A stretch of DNA of 63,282 nucleotides from Prevotella sp. (GTDB lineage: Bacteria > Bacillota > Clostridia > Oscillospirales > Ruminococcaceae). The notes beneath the pieces were generated by a model. That model was not told the DNA's origin. It saw only the letters and a program-made list of their open reading frames with translations, and ran no database searches. This document shows, one piece after another, positions 38,892 to 48,276 of this stretch (positions are counted from its first letter, which is position 1; every line of letters starts with the position of its first letter). The stretch is from NCBI GenBank assembly GCA_023663025.1, contig JAMPIC010000013.1, positions 1-63,282 of the forward strand, written 5' to 3'. A program made the translations under genes and the position numbers.

Positions 38892-38920
38892 TAGACATTT
38901 TGGCAAAAATATTGTATACT
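38892..38920 (+). promoter_or_regulatory. Promoter of the alcohol dehydrogenase gene
   Basis: TAGACA at 38892-38897, 17 bp, TATACT at 38915-38920. The gap from 38798 holds only this. Confidence 0.65.
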
Positions 38921-39020
38921 ATATACATAAAGGCGCGGTCTCGGATATTTTCGTATGCCGCGCTTTCTTGTGACATTCGCTTCGGACAAACTTATACTAT
39001 ATAAAAAGGAGCAGATGAAA

Positions 39021-40166
39021 ATGAACAGGTTTATTCTCAACGAAACTTCCTACCACGGCGCGGGAGCCGTTTCCGCAGTTAAGGACGAGGCTGAGGGCAG
39101 AGGCTTTAAAAAAGCTCTGGTTTGTTCCGACCCCGACCTTATCAAGTTCGGCGTGACAAAGAAAGTCACCGATATTCTGGACGGCGCGGGTCTCGCCTAT
39201 GAGATATTCTCCGAGATCAAGCCCAATCCCACGATCGAAAACGTTCAGGCGGGCGTTGCCGCTTTCAAGGCAGCGGGCGCGGACTACCTTATCGCTATCG
39301 GCGGCGGCTCGTCCATGGATACCGCAAAGGCTGTGGGAATTATCATCAACAATCCCGAATTTGCCGACGTGAGAAGCCTTGAGGGCGTTGCCGATACAAA
39401 AAATAAATGCGTACCCATTTTCGCCGTTCCCACAACCGCGGGAACAGCCGCCGAGGTAACTATCAACTACGTTATCACCGATACCGAAAAGAACAGAAAA
39501 ATGGTCTGCGTAGACCCCCACGACATTCCCGTTGTGGCTTTCGTTGACCCCGATATGATGGAAACCATGCCCAAGAGCCTTACCGCCGCAACAGGCATGG
39601 ACGCTCTCACCCACGCAATCGAGGGCTACATCACTCTCGGCGCATGGGAGCTTTCGGATATGTTCCATCTGAAAGCCATTGAGATCATTGCCAGAAGTCT
39701 CCGCGGCGCGGTCGCAAACACCAAGGAGGGCAGACTGGATATGGCTCTCGGTCAGTACGTTGCGGGCATGGGCTTCTCAAACGTGGGACTGGGTATCGTT
39801 CACTCCATGGCTCACCCTCTGGGCGCACTGTACGACACTCCCCACGGAGTTGCGAACGCCATTATTCTGCCGACGGTTATGGAATATAACGCTCCCGCAA
39901 CAGGCGAAAAGTACCGCGAGATTGCCCGCGCTATGGGCGTAAAGGGCGTTGACGAAATGTCGCAGGAGCAGTACCGCAAGGCTGCCATCGACGCGGTTAA
40001 GCAGCTCTCTCAGGACGTGGGCATTCCCGCCGACCTGAAGGACATAGTTAAACCCGAGGATATCCCCTTCCTTGCGCAGTCCGCATACGACGACGCGTGC
40101 CGTCCCGGAAACCCGAGAGATACCTCCGTTGAGGAGATCACCGAGCTTTACAAGTCTCTTATGTAA
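39021..40166 (+). CDS. Iron-containing alcohol dehydrogenase (FucO/propanediol dehydrogenase-like)
   Basis: A 381-residue protein, the normal length of group III alcohol dehydrogenases. The start is the ATG at 39021 with AAGGAG nine bases upstream. Motifs: AIGGGSSMDTAKAVGI (NAD-binding Gly-rich), FAVPTTAGTAAEVT, TGMDALTHAIEGYIT, and the metal-binding histidines in LGIVHSMAHPLGALYDTPHG. It reduces aldehydes such as lactaldehyde, propionaldehyde or butyraldehyde with NAD(P)H. It is monocistronic with its own promoter. Confidence 0.93.
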   Translation: MNRFILNETSYHGAGAVSAVKDEAEGRGFKKALVCSDPDLIKFGVTKKVTDILDGAGLAYEIFSEIKPNPTIENVQAGVAAFKAAGADYLIAIGGGSSMDTAKAVGIIINNPEFADVRSLEGVADTKNKCVPIFAVPTTAGTAAEVTINYVITDTEKNRKMVCVDPHDIPVVAFVDPDMMETMPKSLTAATGMDALTHAIEGYITLGAWELSDMFHLKAIEIIARSLRGAVANTKEGRLDMALGQYVAGMGFSNVGLGIVHSMAHPLGALYDTPHGVANAIILPTVMEYNAPATGEKYREIARAMGVKGVDEMSQEQYRKAAIDAVKQLSQDVGIPADLKDIVKPEDIPFLAQSAYDDACRPGNPRDTSVEEITELYKSLM

Positions 40167-40403
40167 ACGATTTTTCCGTCCGGCATTTCCGTAAAGTGCC
40201 GGGCGGATTTCTATGCAATATTTACTATAATAATTTGTGCAAAAAATATATAAAAATCTCACAGTATTTTGATGATTTTATAAAATTTATTCAAAATTAA
40301 CACTTTATTCACAAATACTGCGGTAAAAAAATATATAATTATAATGTATAGTATTTGAATTTTATTTTAATTTTTCGGTAATATATCATTGTACGATGGG
40401 AGG

Positions 40404-40433
40404 TTTTGCCGCGTTTTCCGCTGCGGCAAAAAG
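40404..40433 (+). promoter_or_regulatory. Leader hairpin before the flavodoxin gene
   Basis: TTTTGCCGC...GCGGCAAAA forms a nine-bp stem ending just before AAAGGTGA and the start codon. It may affect translation of the gene. Confidence 0.4.
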
Positions 40434-40438
40434 GTGAA

Positions 40439-42727
40439 ATGAAAAAGATCGCTGTTGTGTATTCATCAAAATCGGGACATACCAAGCAGTACGCCGATTG
40501 GCTGAAGGAGGACGTTGCGGACGTGGACGTTATTCCAGTGGCAAATTTCAGTCCGTCCCAGACTATGGCGTATAAGCTCGTTATCTTTGCCTGCGGAGTT
40601 TACGGCGACAAGCTCTCCATAATGGATTATGTAAAGAAAAATATTACCGCCATGTCCCCGCAGAAAACTATGATCATGGCTGTAAGCTGGTACACAAACG
40701 ACTCCGAAGAGGCTAAACAAAAGCTGATCGGAGAGAATTATCCCGAGCAGTTTAAAAATACCGTACCTATTTTTGTGCTGAACAGCGGCGTTGACAAAAA
40801 ATCCCTTTCGGCTGTGGACAAGATGAAGCTTACCGCCGCGCAGATGTCCATTGACAAAAAAGAAGGCAGAAGCTCCGACGATATCAACGCTTTGGCCATT
40901 ATCAAGGGTTACTCCGACCAGACTTCAAAGGATAATCTCGCCTCAATAAAGCAGGCCATAGACAATTTTTTCAATCCTCCGAAGATTTCAAAAACGTCGG
41001 CTGCCACTCCCGCAAGACCCGCGCCTCAGGCTCCCGCCGCAAAGCCCTCCCCTGCCCCGGCTGCGGCTCAGGCAGCTCCCGCTCCGGCAAAGCCCGCTCC
41101 CGCGCCTAAGCCTATGGACGTTTCCGAAATGAAGAGCGACGCGGACGCTTTAAACTCCCTTGAAAACGCTTTCAAGGCTTTGAAAGCTCCGAAAACGCAG
41201 GAAGCTCCCGCGCCCAAGCCGGAACCCAAACCCGAACCGCCCGCCGCAGCTCCCGCTCAGCCGAAGCCCAAGCCTAAGGTTGACCCGGTAAAGGCTTCCG
41301 TGGCTTCGTCCGTAAAGGACGCCATTGCCGCCCTCAGCAGCGGAGAACTTGTTACAAACTACAATCCCGCGCCCACCTTTGAGATAGATGACAGTGACGC
41401 GGATACATATTCCGAAGCGGTTGCCGACAGCATTATGCTTGTTAATCAAACGGTTTCAGCCGCTAAACAGGAAGCTGCACCGCAGCCTGCTCCCGAGCCG
41501 GTTAAGCCTGCCCCCGCACCTGCGGAGACCGCTGCCGCTCCCGAGCCGGTTAAGCCTGCTCCCGCACCTGCGGAGACCGCTGCCGCTCCCGAGCCGGTTA
41601 AGCCTGCTCCCAAGCCTGCGGAAACCGTTACTGCGCCCGAGCCGGTCAAGACAGCTCCCGCACCTGCGGAAACCGCTGCTGCTCCCTCGGAAGCTCAGCC
41701 GGCACAGCGCAAAAACAGTTACATGGAGCTTTTCGCAAAGCGCAGACGCAATCCCGAAGCGGTTTCGGAAGCTTCCGCTCCGACGCCTAACTCCGCGCCC
41801 GCCGCTCCTGCGGAAACTGCCGCTCAGCCGGCTCCAAAGACGTCGGCGCAGCCTTTCAGACAACCCTCCGTACCTACCGTCCCGAGAGCAGACGCAAAAC
41901 CGTCCGCTCCTGCCGCCGCCCCTGCCGCGCCTCCGACGCTCGGAAAATCAAGCGATCCGGTAATTGATTTCGACTTTATCATGGACGACGGACCGGTTCC
42001 GACGGTTGAAACTCCCGCACCGCAGCCCGCTCCCGCAGTTTCCGCACCCGCCGTCGATATGGACGTTTACGATTTTATTTCCGAGGACGATTCCAAACCC
42101 GCTGTCAGCAGCAGAGCAATGAACGCTGTTCAGGATCTTGCCAAGGCAAAAGCCGAAGCGGAAAAGGAGAAGCTCAAAGCCGCAGCCGCCGCAAAACAGG
42201 AAAGCGACGACAGCATTATCGAGAAGATGAGGCGGGATATAGAAACGTTTGCCGAAGAAAGCGAGCAGGAAATTGAAGTCGTTTCGGAAAATTACGGCGA
42301 TACCTCTTACGAGGAGGACGACGACGGTCTCGAAGGCTTCACATTCTCGAACGACGTAGAGTACGATCTTGACACGGAATTTATAGAACCTCCAATTGTT
42401 GCCGCTGAAAAAACCGTGCATGAAAAGCAGTCCAAAACAAACTTGGATATCCGCAAGCTCCAGGAGGAGATCAACGCTTCAATAGAGCAGAACAAGGCTA
42501 CAAAGGAAAAAATGGAACAGCGCTACAAAAAGGAAAAGGAAGAGTACCATAATCCCTTTGCGGTGCAGTTTGAAGAGGACGAGAGCAAGAGCAAAAAGAA
42601 AAAGAAAACCGTGGAGGTCAGACGTCTTGCCGACCCTATCGACCCCGACATTTTCTTCAGCAAAGCGGGCAAGGATTACGACGCCACCCCCGGCGAAATG
42701 CCCGAGATCAAGTTCAGAAACAGATAA
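40439..42727 (+). CDS. Flavodoxin-domain protein with long Pro/Ala-rich low-complexity region
   Basis: A 762-residue protein from the ATG at 40439 (AAAGGTGA upstream). Residues 1-180 form a flavodoxin-like domain (MKKIAVVYSSKSGHTKQYADWLKEDV, FACGVYGDKLSIMDYVKKN, MAVSWYTNDS). The next ~370 residues are Pro/Ala/Lys-rich with a tandem repeat of about 16 residues (PEPVKPAPAPAETAAA) encoded at 41485-41690. A charged helical C-terminus contains coiled coils (RKLQEEINASIEQNKATKEKME). It has no signal peptide. The architecture suggests a cytoplasmic scaffold; I know no named family. Confidence 0.8.
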   Translation: MKKIAVVYSSKSGHTKQYADWLKEDVADVDVIPVANFSPSQTMAYKLVIFACGVYGDKLSIMDYVKKNITAMSPQKTMIMAVSWYTNDSEEAKQKLIGENYPEQFKNTVPIFVLNSGVDKKSLSAVDKMKLTAAQMSIDKKEGRSSDDINALAIIKGYSDQTSKDNLASIKQAIDNFFNPPKISKTSAATPARPAPQAPAAKPSPAPAAAQAAPAPAKPAPAPKPMDVSEMKSDADALNSLENAFKALKAPKTQEAPAPKPEPKPEPPAAAPAQPKPKPKVDPVKASVASSVKDAIAALSSGELVTNYNPAPTFEIDDSDADTYSEAVADSIMLVNQTVSAAKQEAAPQPAPEPVKPAPAPAETAAAPEPVKPAPAPAETAAAPEPVKPAPKPAETVTAPEPVKTAPAPAETAAAPSEAQPAQRKNSYMELFAKRRRNPEAVSEASAPTPNSAPAAPAETAAQPAPKTSAQPFRQPSVPTVPRADAKPSAPAAAPAAPPTLGKSSDPVIDFDFIMDDGPVPTVETPAPQPAPAVSAPAVDMDVYDFISEDDSKPAVSSRAMNAVQDLAKAKAEAEKEKLKAAAAAKQESDDSIIEKMRRDIETFAEESEQEIEVVSENYGDTSYEEDDDGLEGFTFSNDVEYDLDTEFIEPPIVAAEKTVHEKQSKTNLDIRKLQEEINASIEQNKATKEKMEQRYKKEKEEYHNPFAVQFEEDESKSKKKKKTVEVRRLADPIDPDIFFSKAGKDYDATPGEMPEIKFRNR

Positions 42728-42768
42728 AAAAAGCGGTCTGAGAGAAACATCTCAGACCGTATTTTTGC
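42726..42768. terminator. Bidirectional terminator between convergent genes
   Basis: Stem CGGTCTGAGA / TCTCAGACCG with A-run before and ATTTTT after. It serves the flavodoxin gene and the convergent gene at 42783. Confidence 0.85.
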
Positions 42769-42782
42769 TTGTACGAACCAAA

Positions 42783-43721
42783 TCACCTCGGCAGAATGTT
42801 GAAATACTTTATCCTGCCCGTAAGCGCGGACAGCAGATCAAGCCGCACAATGTCCTTATGCTCGGGCTTGACAAGATAACAGACGTAAGTTTCAAGCATT
42901 CTGATATCGTTAACGGTCCTGCCCTCAAGCTTGAACTGGCTGAAACCCATAGGCAGGTACTTTGTCTCGATATCATCGGGGGAAATGTATGTGGGAAAAT
43001 CCTTTATCATATAAATATTGTAGTTCATGTAACCGCACGAAAACGGTTCTTTCATGACGTTTCTGCTGCCCAGCGCAAGACCGCTCTGCGCCATGCCGCA
43101 CAGCTCGATCTGGTACTTTCCGATGGAACGGTAATGCTCCCCCCGTCTGGGACAGGAAGGCTGACAGCAGGCGTTTACCAGTATCTCGCACCGTTTTCTG
43201 TCCTTGACAAGGGCAAGGTCGTCGAATTTGTTGTTCCAGTTGTAATCGAGGACAACCAGATTGTAGTCCTTTTCAAGCTCGCCGTTAAGGTCGTTCATAT
43301 CGCGTATCTGCTTGCAGGTGGAAGACGTTATCTTATAACCCGGGTAATTTTCGCGTATATAGCGTTCCAGTACGGGAGACATTACAATGACTTCGTTCAA
43401 GCCGTTTTCCGCCATTTTCAGGATATCGTTGCACGCCCTGTCGGAAAGGTGCTTCTCCTCGATAAGCGGGTTAGTGAAAGTGAACCTCAGCGGTATTCCC
43501 CTGTCGTTGAACGCTTTCATGATCTTTTCGTTCACCGTCCCGTCGTATTCGCCGGGGACGTTTCTTCCGCCGTTCCACAACGCGCCGGGAAAGCTGCCGA
43601 AAACGGAGGCGATCCTTACGCCGTCCCTGAAGCGGTCGGGGTAATTTTTCATGTAGGAATCCAACAGCAGATTCAGGCTGAAGTGGTCGGTAAAGCTTGG
43701 CAGGTGATAATTGATTTTCAT
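42783..43721 (-). CDS. Conserved protein, possibly peptidase U32/UbiV-like
   Basis: A 312-residue cytoplasmic protein with alternating helix/strand pattern. NGLNEVIVMSPVLERYIRENYPGYKITSSTC and DYNLVVLDYNWNNKFDDLALVKDRKRCEILVNACCQPSCPRRGEHY suggest a TIM-barrel with a Cys cluster (NACCQPSC, ELC) as in U32-related iron-sulfur proteins. The catalytic assignments of that family could not be confirmed. GGAACTGACTAA gives a modest ribosome binding site. Function unknown. Confidence 0.6.
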   Translation of the reverse strand: MKINYHLPSFTDHFSLNLLLDSYMKNYPDRFRDGVRIASVFGSFPGALWNGGRNVPGEYDGTVNEKIMKAFNDRGIPLRFTFTNPLIEEKHLSDRACNDILKMAENGLNEVIVMSPVLERYIRENYPGYKITSSTCKQIRDMNDLNGELEKDYNLVVLDYNWNNKFDDLALVKDRKRCEILVNACCQPSCPRRGEHYRSIGKYQIELCGMAQSGLALGSRNVMKEPFSCGYMNYNIYMIKDFPTYISPDDIETKYLPMGFSQFKLEGRTVNDIRMLETYVCYLVKPEHKDIVRLDLLSALTGRIKYFNILPR

Positions 43722-43775
43722 TTAGTCAGTTCCTTTACATTTTAGTTTATTTAAACATGTCCGCAGGGACGGTCG

Positions 43776-43988
43776 TTATTCGTTTTCATCGGGAACATAT
43801 TCGAGAATGTCCCCCGGCTGGCAGTCGAGAAGCTTGCAGAGCTTTGCAATTGTACGCGTATCTATGTCCCCGCCGTTTTTTATTTTTTGCAGCGTAGCCT
43901 GACCTATGATATTATTTTGACGTATGGTGTATGATGTTATGCCTCTTTGTTTCATCAGCTTCAAAAGTTTGTCATACACTATTGGCAT
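43776..43988 (-). CDS. Small XRE/Cro-like HTH regulator
   Basis: A 70-residue single-domain HTH (IRQNNIIGQATLQKIKNGGDIDTRTIAKLCKLLDCQPGDILEYVPDENE), of the type with C-terminal LDCQPGDILEY. GGAGGTGTAATTT upstream. It is a close paralogue of the gene at 44169; the last ~18 residues are nearly the same. Likely a transcriptional regulator of a neighbouring gene or itself. Confidence 0.85.
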   Translation of the reverse strand: MPIVYDKLLKLMKQRGITSYTIRQNNIIGQATLQKIKNGGDIDTRTIAKLCKLLDCQPGDILEYVPDENE

Positions 43989-44168
43989 AAATTACACCTC
44001 CGACAATAATATTATAGCATTTTAGTCACTAATTAAAGTGTATAAATTAAACAAGTTTAATCACTAAATATTGTGCATAAAGCATATTGATTTGTCACTA
44101 ATTATAGTATATACTATAATCAAGGTAAATGAAAAAAGCAATCTCCAAATCTTGTAGAGGACGGGGCG

Positions 44169-44384
44169 TTATTCGTTTTCATCGGAAACATATTCGAGAA
44201 TGTCCCCCGGCTGGCAGTCAAGAATCCTGCAAAGACGTGCAATATTGTCGGTTGAAACCATTTCACCCGTCCTGAATTTTTGCATGGTACTTTCGCTCAT
44301 AATTTTTTCATTACGAATTCTGTTTGAGGTATAGCCTTTTTCTTTTAACGCCGCAATAATATTAAACTTATATTTTATGGGCAT
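44169..44384 (-). CDS. Small XRE/Cro-like HTH regulator, paralogue
   Basis: A 71-residue HTH protein from the ATG ending at 44384 (GAGGTGG five bases upstream; the longer frame has no site). MPIKYKFNIIAALKEKGYTSNRIRNEKIMSES aligns with the start of the 43776 protein, and the LDCQPGDILEYVSDENE ends match. Tandem duplication is likely. The 180 bp between the copies are AT-rich, with no other genes. Confidence 0.83.
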   Translation of the reverse strand: MPIKYKFNIIAALKEKGYTSNRIRNEKIMSESTMQKFRTGEMVSTDNIARLCRILDCQPGDILEYVSDENE

Positions 44385-44540
44385 AATACCACCTCTAACA
44401 TTATACATTAAAATTGTATTAACCGCTAACGTTTTTTTGCACAAACAATATCACGATTATTCGTTATATATGTCAATTGATATTCACTAATAATCGTGTT
44501 ATAATATGACTGTGGAAAATTCAAAATAACAGCACAAATC

Positions 44541-44569
44541 TTGTAGGGGACGGGTTCCCCTCCCCTACA
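44541..44569. repeat. GGGACGGG palindrome, short copy in host region
   Basis: GTAGGGGACGGGTTCCCCTC and CCCTACA arms without MITE ends. It lies upstream of the gene at 44615, showing that the repeat family is not phage-specific. Confidence 0.7.
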
Positions 44570-44614
44570 AAACATTTTGAATTTTGCAAAAATTAACCAA
44601 AAGGAGTAATCACA

Positions 44615-44857
44615 TTGGAAATGCCGAACATCGAAGAAATTTTCCTGCAAATGGGACTTGAAAAATTTTCCTCCTATATGCTTGACGATGAAGAAAAAAC
44701 TCTGCGCGGATACATTGAAACCCTTGTCAAAGAAAAGAAACTTGACAATTCCGTCGCCGAACGCGTTCTCGATACCGAAAAGGATATCTGTCTGTACTCA
44801 AAATGCGCCGGCTTCGAGCAAGGCTTCCGCTTCGCCGTCAGGCTGCTGCTAAGCTAA
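44615..44857 (+). CDS. Small helical protein of unknown function (DUF6809-like)
   Basis: An 80-residue protein starting at TTG (AAGGAG eight bases upstream) or at ATG 44621. EEKTLRGYIETLVKEKKLDNSVAERVLDTEKDICLYSKCAGFEQGFRFAVRLLL fits small helical Clostridia proteins of DUF6809 type. It overlaps the end of the convergent fabV by nine bases. Function unknown. Confidence 0.7.
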   Translation: MEMPNIEEIFLQMGLEKFSSYMLDDEEKTLRGYIETLVKEKKLDNSVAERVLDTEKDICLYSKCAGFEQGFRFAVRLLLS

Positions 44858-46027
44858 GCTTTCGATACCTACAGCGGTATCGGTATCGGCTTCGTAATCC
44901 ACGCCCTCCGCGTCAAAGCCGAAAAGCCTGTTGAAATCCCTGCGGTAGCCGTCCAGATCGGCATACTCGGAAAGGTTGTCCCCGCCGATCTTCGCCCAAG
45001 CCGCGGAAACCTTTTCCTGCACCTCGGGACGCATTTCAAGGTCGTCCATGCGGATAAGTCCCTCCCCGTCGATCTTGACCCCGCCGCCGTAAAGCTTTTC
45101 GGCAAACATGCGGTACATCTGCTCAATGCAGCCCTCGTGGAGTGACATTTCTTTCATGACCTTATAGAGAATGGAAATGTACAGCGGAACAATGGGAATA
45201 GCCGAGCTTGACTGGGTAACCAGCGCTTTGTTCACCGAAACGTAAGCGGTCACTCCGCTTATGGACTTGGTTATCTCCTTTGCCGTTGCCGCAAGGTGAT
45301 TTTTCGCCCTGCCGATCGAGCCGTCCTTATAGATGGGGTGGGTCAGCTCGGGACCGATGTAGGAATAGGCAACCGTTACAGCGCCGTCCTCAACGGCGTC
45401 GGCGGCTTTGAGCGCGCCTATCCATTCCTTCCAATCCTCTCCGCCCATTACCTTAACGGTGGCAAAAATTTCCTGCTCCGTGGCGGGAGCAATAGTTACT
45501 TCCGAGACCTCTCCCGTCTTGACGTCGATGGTCTTGTTGGTGAACTCACCGTCCGTGGTTTTCAGCACGGAGCTGTAGACCGTACCGTCCGAAGTAGTCC
45601 TCCTCGGCGCGGCAAGGCTGTAGACTATCATGTCAACCTTTCCCAGATCCTTTTTAATGAGGGCGATCGTCTCGTCCTTTACCTCGCGGGAGAAAGCGTC
45701 GCCGTTTATTGTTTTGGCGTAGAGACCGTCCTTATGGGCGAACTCTTCGAAAGCGGCGGTGTTGTACCAGCCTGCGGATGCTGTCTTGCCGGCGCTGCCC
45801 TGCTTGTCGAAGATCACGCCCACCGTAGCCGCGCCGCAGCCGTATGCCGCGGATATCCTCGAGGCGAGACCGTAACCCATGGATGCGCCGATCACCAGAA
45901 CTTTTTTCGGACCGTTTATTTTACCCGCGCCCTTGGCGTAGTCTATCTGAGACCTGACGATTTGACGGCAGCCGCCGGGGTGAGCGGTGGTGCAGATAAA
46001 GCCTCTTATTTTGGGTTTGACAATCAT
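44849..46027 (-). CDS. fabV: Trans-2-enoyl-CoA/ACP reductase, FabV/Ter type
   Basis: A 392-residue protein of the FabV/Ter family. Signatures: IVKPKIRGFICTTAHPGGC at the N-terminus, NAD-binding PKKVLVIGASMGYGLASRI, SAGWYNTAAFEEFA, active-site region VAYSYIGPELTHPIYKDGSIGRAKNHLAATA (Tyr-x8-Lys) and the C-terminal LFGF-type segment. It reduces enoyl-ACP in fatty acid synthesis or crotonyl-CoA in butyrate formation. Ribosome binding site AAAGGAG before the ATG. Monocistronic; the end overlaps the convergent small gene. Confidence 0.95.
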   Translation of the reverse strand: MIVKPKIRGFICTTAHPGGCRQIVRSQIDYAKGAGKINGPKKVLVIGASMGYGLASRISAAYGCGAATVGVIFDKQGSAGKTASAGWYNTAAFEEFAHKDGLYAKTINGDAFSREVKDETIALIKKDLGKVDMIVYSLAAPRRTTSDGTVYSSVLKTTDGEFTNKTIDVKTGEVSEVTIAPATEQEIFATVKVMGGEDWKEWIGALKAADAVEDGAVTVAYSYIGPELTHPIYKDGSIGRAKNHLAATAKEITKSISGVTAYVSVNKALVTQSSSAIPIVPLYISILYKVMKEMSLHEGCIEQMYRMFAEKLYGGGVKIDGEGLIRMDDLEMRPEVQEKVSAAWAKIGGDNLSEYADLDGYRRDFNRLFGFDAEGVDYEADTDTAVGIESLA

Positions 46028-46136
46028 ATTGGTTGCTCCTTTCGGTGCTGAATATCAGATATGTATATTTTACCACATTCCACCCGAAAAATCAAGAGCG
46101 AAAAACATAATGCCGAAGAAATCATTGTTATGCTGC

Positions 46137-46340
46137 AATAGATATTGGACAAACAAGTAAAAAAATATTGAGAGATAGGCAAAATCCGGTAAAATAAAGT
46201 TGCTGGACAAAATCCACCGGAAAGGAGCCTATCCCTCATGGACATTATAACACAAAACATGCGGTTTCGTCATTCCCTTAATATTCGGTTTAATTCAGCT
46301 TTTTTGTTTTTTTACAATTTTATCTTAGCTGCGAGGTCTC
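46137..46340 (+). mobile_element. Possible remnant of an insertion sequence 5' end
   Basis: AAGGAG plus ATG at 46240 starts MDIITQNMRFRHSLNI, like the beginning of DDE-type transposases; the frame then loses resemblance and stops after ~56 codons. The preceding 100 bp contain ATTGGACAA/TGGACAA repeats. The gap 46028-46399 has no other gene. A truncated IS is the best explanation, on weak evidence. Confidence 0.35.
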
Positions 46341-46399
46341 ATGTGTCACGCGACACGGGCTGTTTTTGTACTCATAAAAATTATCCTTTCTCTATTAAA

Positions 46400-48142
46400 T
46401 TATCCTAAATCGGGCTCGCCCGCAAGAGTAATTTTCTCCGCAGATTTCCCCTCGGTCTCAAAAATTATAATCGTGTTTTTTCCTTTTTTCAGCAAAGGCG
46501 CCGGGAGGTACAGTCTTTTCTGAGGACCTATTTCCCAAAACCGCCCGAGGTTAAAGCCGTTTACAAACGCACACCCCTTGCCGAAGCCTGAGGTATCGAG
46601 GAACGTGTCGCACAGCTCCTCAGCGTTAAATTCAAATTTGTAAAACGCGGGAGCACCTTCTTTGCGCTCTGTTCCGAATTCAATTTTATCAAGCTGTTTG
46701 ACCTCCAAAGGCAAGGGAAAAATCTCATACCCGAAATAACGGTGATCGTTGATTTTCACCCCGCCCGAAATTCCTTTCCGCTGATTTTCAAGACCCGTGC
46801 CGAAATTTTCGCGCCCCATATTTTCGCAGAGCAGGTCGATTTTCCCGCCCGCTTTTTTGTCTGTCGGCTCGAATTTTTCGTGGATATTTTCAGCGAAAGC
46901 CGTGTACAGATATTCCCCGTCGTGGTAGCACCGAACCCTGTCCGCCGCGTTTTCAAGGCGCACCTCGTTCACCGTCTCTCCCTCGCGGAGGTTCAGGCGG
47001 TACAGAATATAGCCGTAATTCTGCCCGATTTCCTCCATAGTCAAGGGGTAGGGGGACTTCACAGGCTCGGCAATTTTTTCAAGGACGGAAAACAAGTCCG
47101 CCTTGCCCGTGCAGGGAATTTCGCCGTAAGCCTTACGTTTGATTTCCGTCGTGAGGGGGACTTCCCTAACCGCCGCGTATTTGGAAATCGTCTCCCTAAA
47201 CAGTCTGTATTTTTCGGTAATCTGCCCGTCCTCCATCAGGGGCGCGTCATAGTCGTAGGAAGTCACGTCGGCGGTTTTGTTGCCGCAGTTCCGCCCGCTC
47301 ATAAAGCCGAAATTCGTGCCGCCCTCAAACATATAAAAATTAAGACTGCCCCGCTTGAGAAGCTCCTCCAGCTCGGCGTTGGCTTTTTCGGGCGGGGTTG
47401 TGTGGTGCTCCTCGCCCCAGGCGTCAAACCAACCGTTCCAGAATTCCATACACATCAGGGGCTTGTCATCGCCCATAAATTTTTTCATCTGCCCGAACTG
47501 CCATTCCGCAGCCGAGCCGAAATTTCCCGTCGGCAGTGCGCCCTCAACCATTCCCGACTTGAAAACCGCTTCGCTCCAAGGACCGTCCGAGGTCGCAAAG
47601 GGGACGGTTATTCCAAGCTCCCGCATAGCGTCCCGCAAAAATTCCAGATACGCCGTATCGTTGCCGTAATAGCCGTATTCGTTCTCGATCTGCACCAAAA
47701 TGATGTTGCCGCCCCTGTCAATCTGATAGGGCGCAAGCTTTGGTATAAGTACACTATAATATTCCCGCACCGCGTCAAGATAGGGCTTGTACGAACACCG
47801 CAGCCGCATATTCCTGTCTTTGAGAAGCCAAGGGGGAAGTCCTCCAAACTCCCATTCCGCGCAGATGTATGGCGACGGGCGGACTATCATATACAGCCCC
47901 AAGTCACGGGCGGTTTCGATAAACTTGCAAATATCACGCGAACCGTCCCACAAAAATTCGCCCCTGCTCGGCTCGTGAAAATTCCAAGGAATGTAGGTCT
48001 CTACGGTGTTGCAGCCCATATTCACCAGCTTTTCGAGACGGTCGCGCCAGTACTCGGGTACGGTGCGGAAATAGTGCACCGTACCCGAAATCACGCGGAA
48101 CGGCTTGCCGTCAAGGTAAAATTGTTCTTTGATCTCAAACAT
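46400..48142 (-). CDS. Beta-galactosidase, glycoside hydrolase family 35
   Basis: A 580-residue cytoplasmic enzyme from the ATG ending at 48142 with GGAGGACAAATTT upstream. GH35 signatures: FRVISGTVHYFRTVPEYWRDRLEKLVNMGCNTVETYIPWNFHEP, the acid/base Glu in VQIENEYGYYG and the nucleophile Glu in CMEFWNGWFDAWG, followed by YMFEGGTNFGFMSG. C-terminal beta domains contain FVNGFNLGRFWEIGPQKRLYLP. It hydrolyses terminal beta-galactosides from plant or host glycans. No signal peptide, so it acts on imported oligosaccharides. It is alone in its transcription unit. Confidence 0.95.
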   Translation of the reverse strand: MFEIKEQFYLDGKPFRVISGTVHYFRTVPEYWRDRLEKLVNMGCNTVETYIPWNFHEPSRGEFLWDGSRDICKFIETARDLGLYMIVRPSPYICAEWEFGGLPPWLLKDRNMRLRCSYKPYLDAVREYYSVLIPKLAPYQIDRGGNIILVQIENEYGYYGNDTAYLEFLRDAMRELGITVPFATSDGPWSEAVFKSGMVEGALPTGNFGSAAEWQFGQMKKFMGDDKPLMCMEFWNGWFDAWGEEHHTTPPEKANAELEELLKRGSLNFYMFEGGTNFGFMSGRNCGNKTADVTSYDYDAPLMEDGQITEKYRLFRETISKYAAVREVPLTTEIKRKAYGEIPCTGKADLFSVLEKIAEPVKSPYPLTMEEIGQNYGYILYRLNLREGETVNEVRLENAADRVRCYHDGEYLYTAFAENIHEKFEPTDKKAGGKIDLLCENMGRENFGTGLENQRKGISGGVKINDHRYFGYEIFPLPLEVKQLDKIEFGTERKEGAPAFYKFEFNAEELCDTFLDTSGFGKGCAFVNGFNLGRFWEIGPQKRLYLPAPLLKKGKNTIIIFETEGKSAEKITLAGEPDLG

Positions 48143-48276
48143 AAATTTGTCCTCCATATGACAAAAGTTTTCTTATGCCACGCCTTTGAATATATCAAAA
48201 AGCCCTAATACTGCCGCTCGACGATATTGTCTGTGCAATTACCGACACGCACTAATAAATAAACGTCTCGTTCCGG

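Noticed and set aside
41485..41690. Tandem repeat that could be mistaken for a CRISPR-like array
   Set aside because: Repeats are in frame within the flavodoxin gene and encode PEPVKPAPAPAETAAA units; no spacers.
46742..48208. 488-residue plus-strand frame over the GH35 gene
   Set aside because: Antisense to a clearly real enzyme; no domain signs or start signals.
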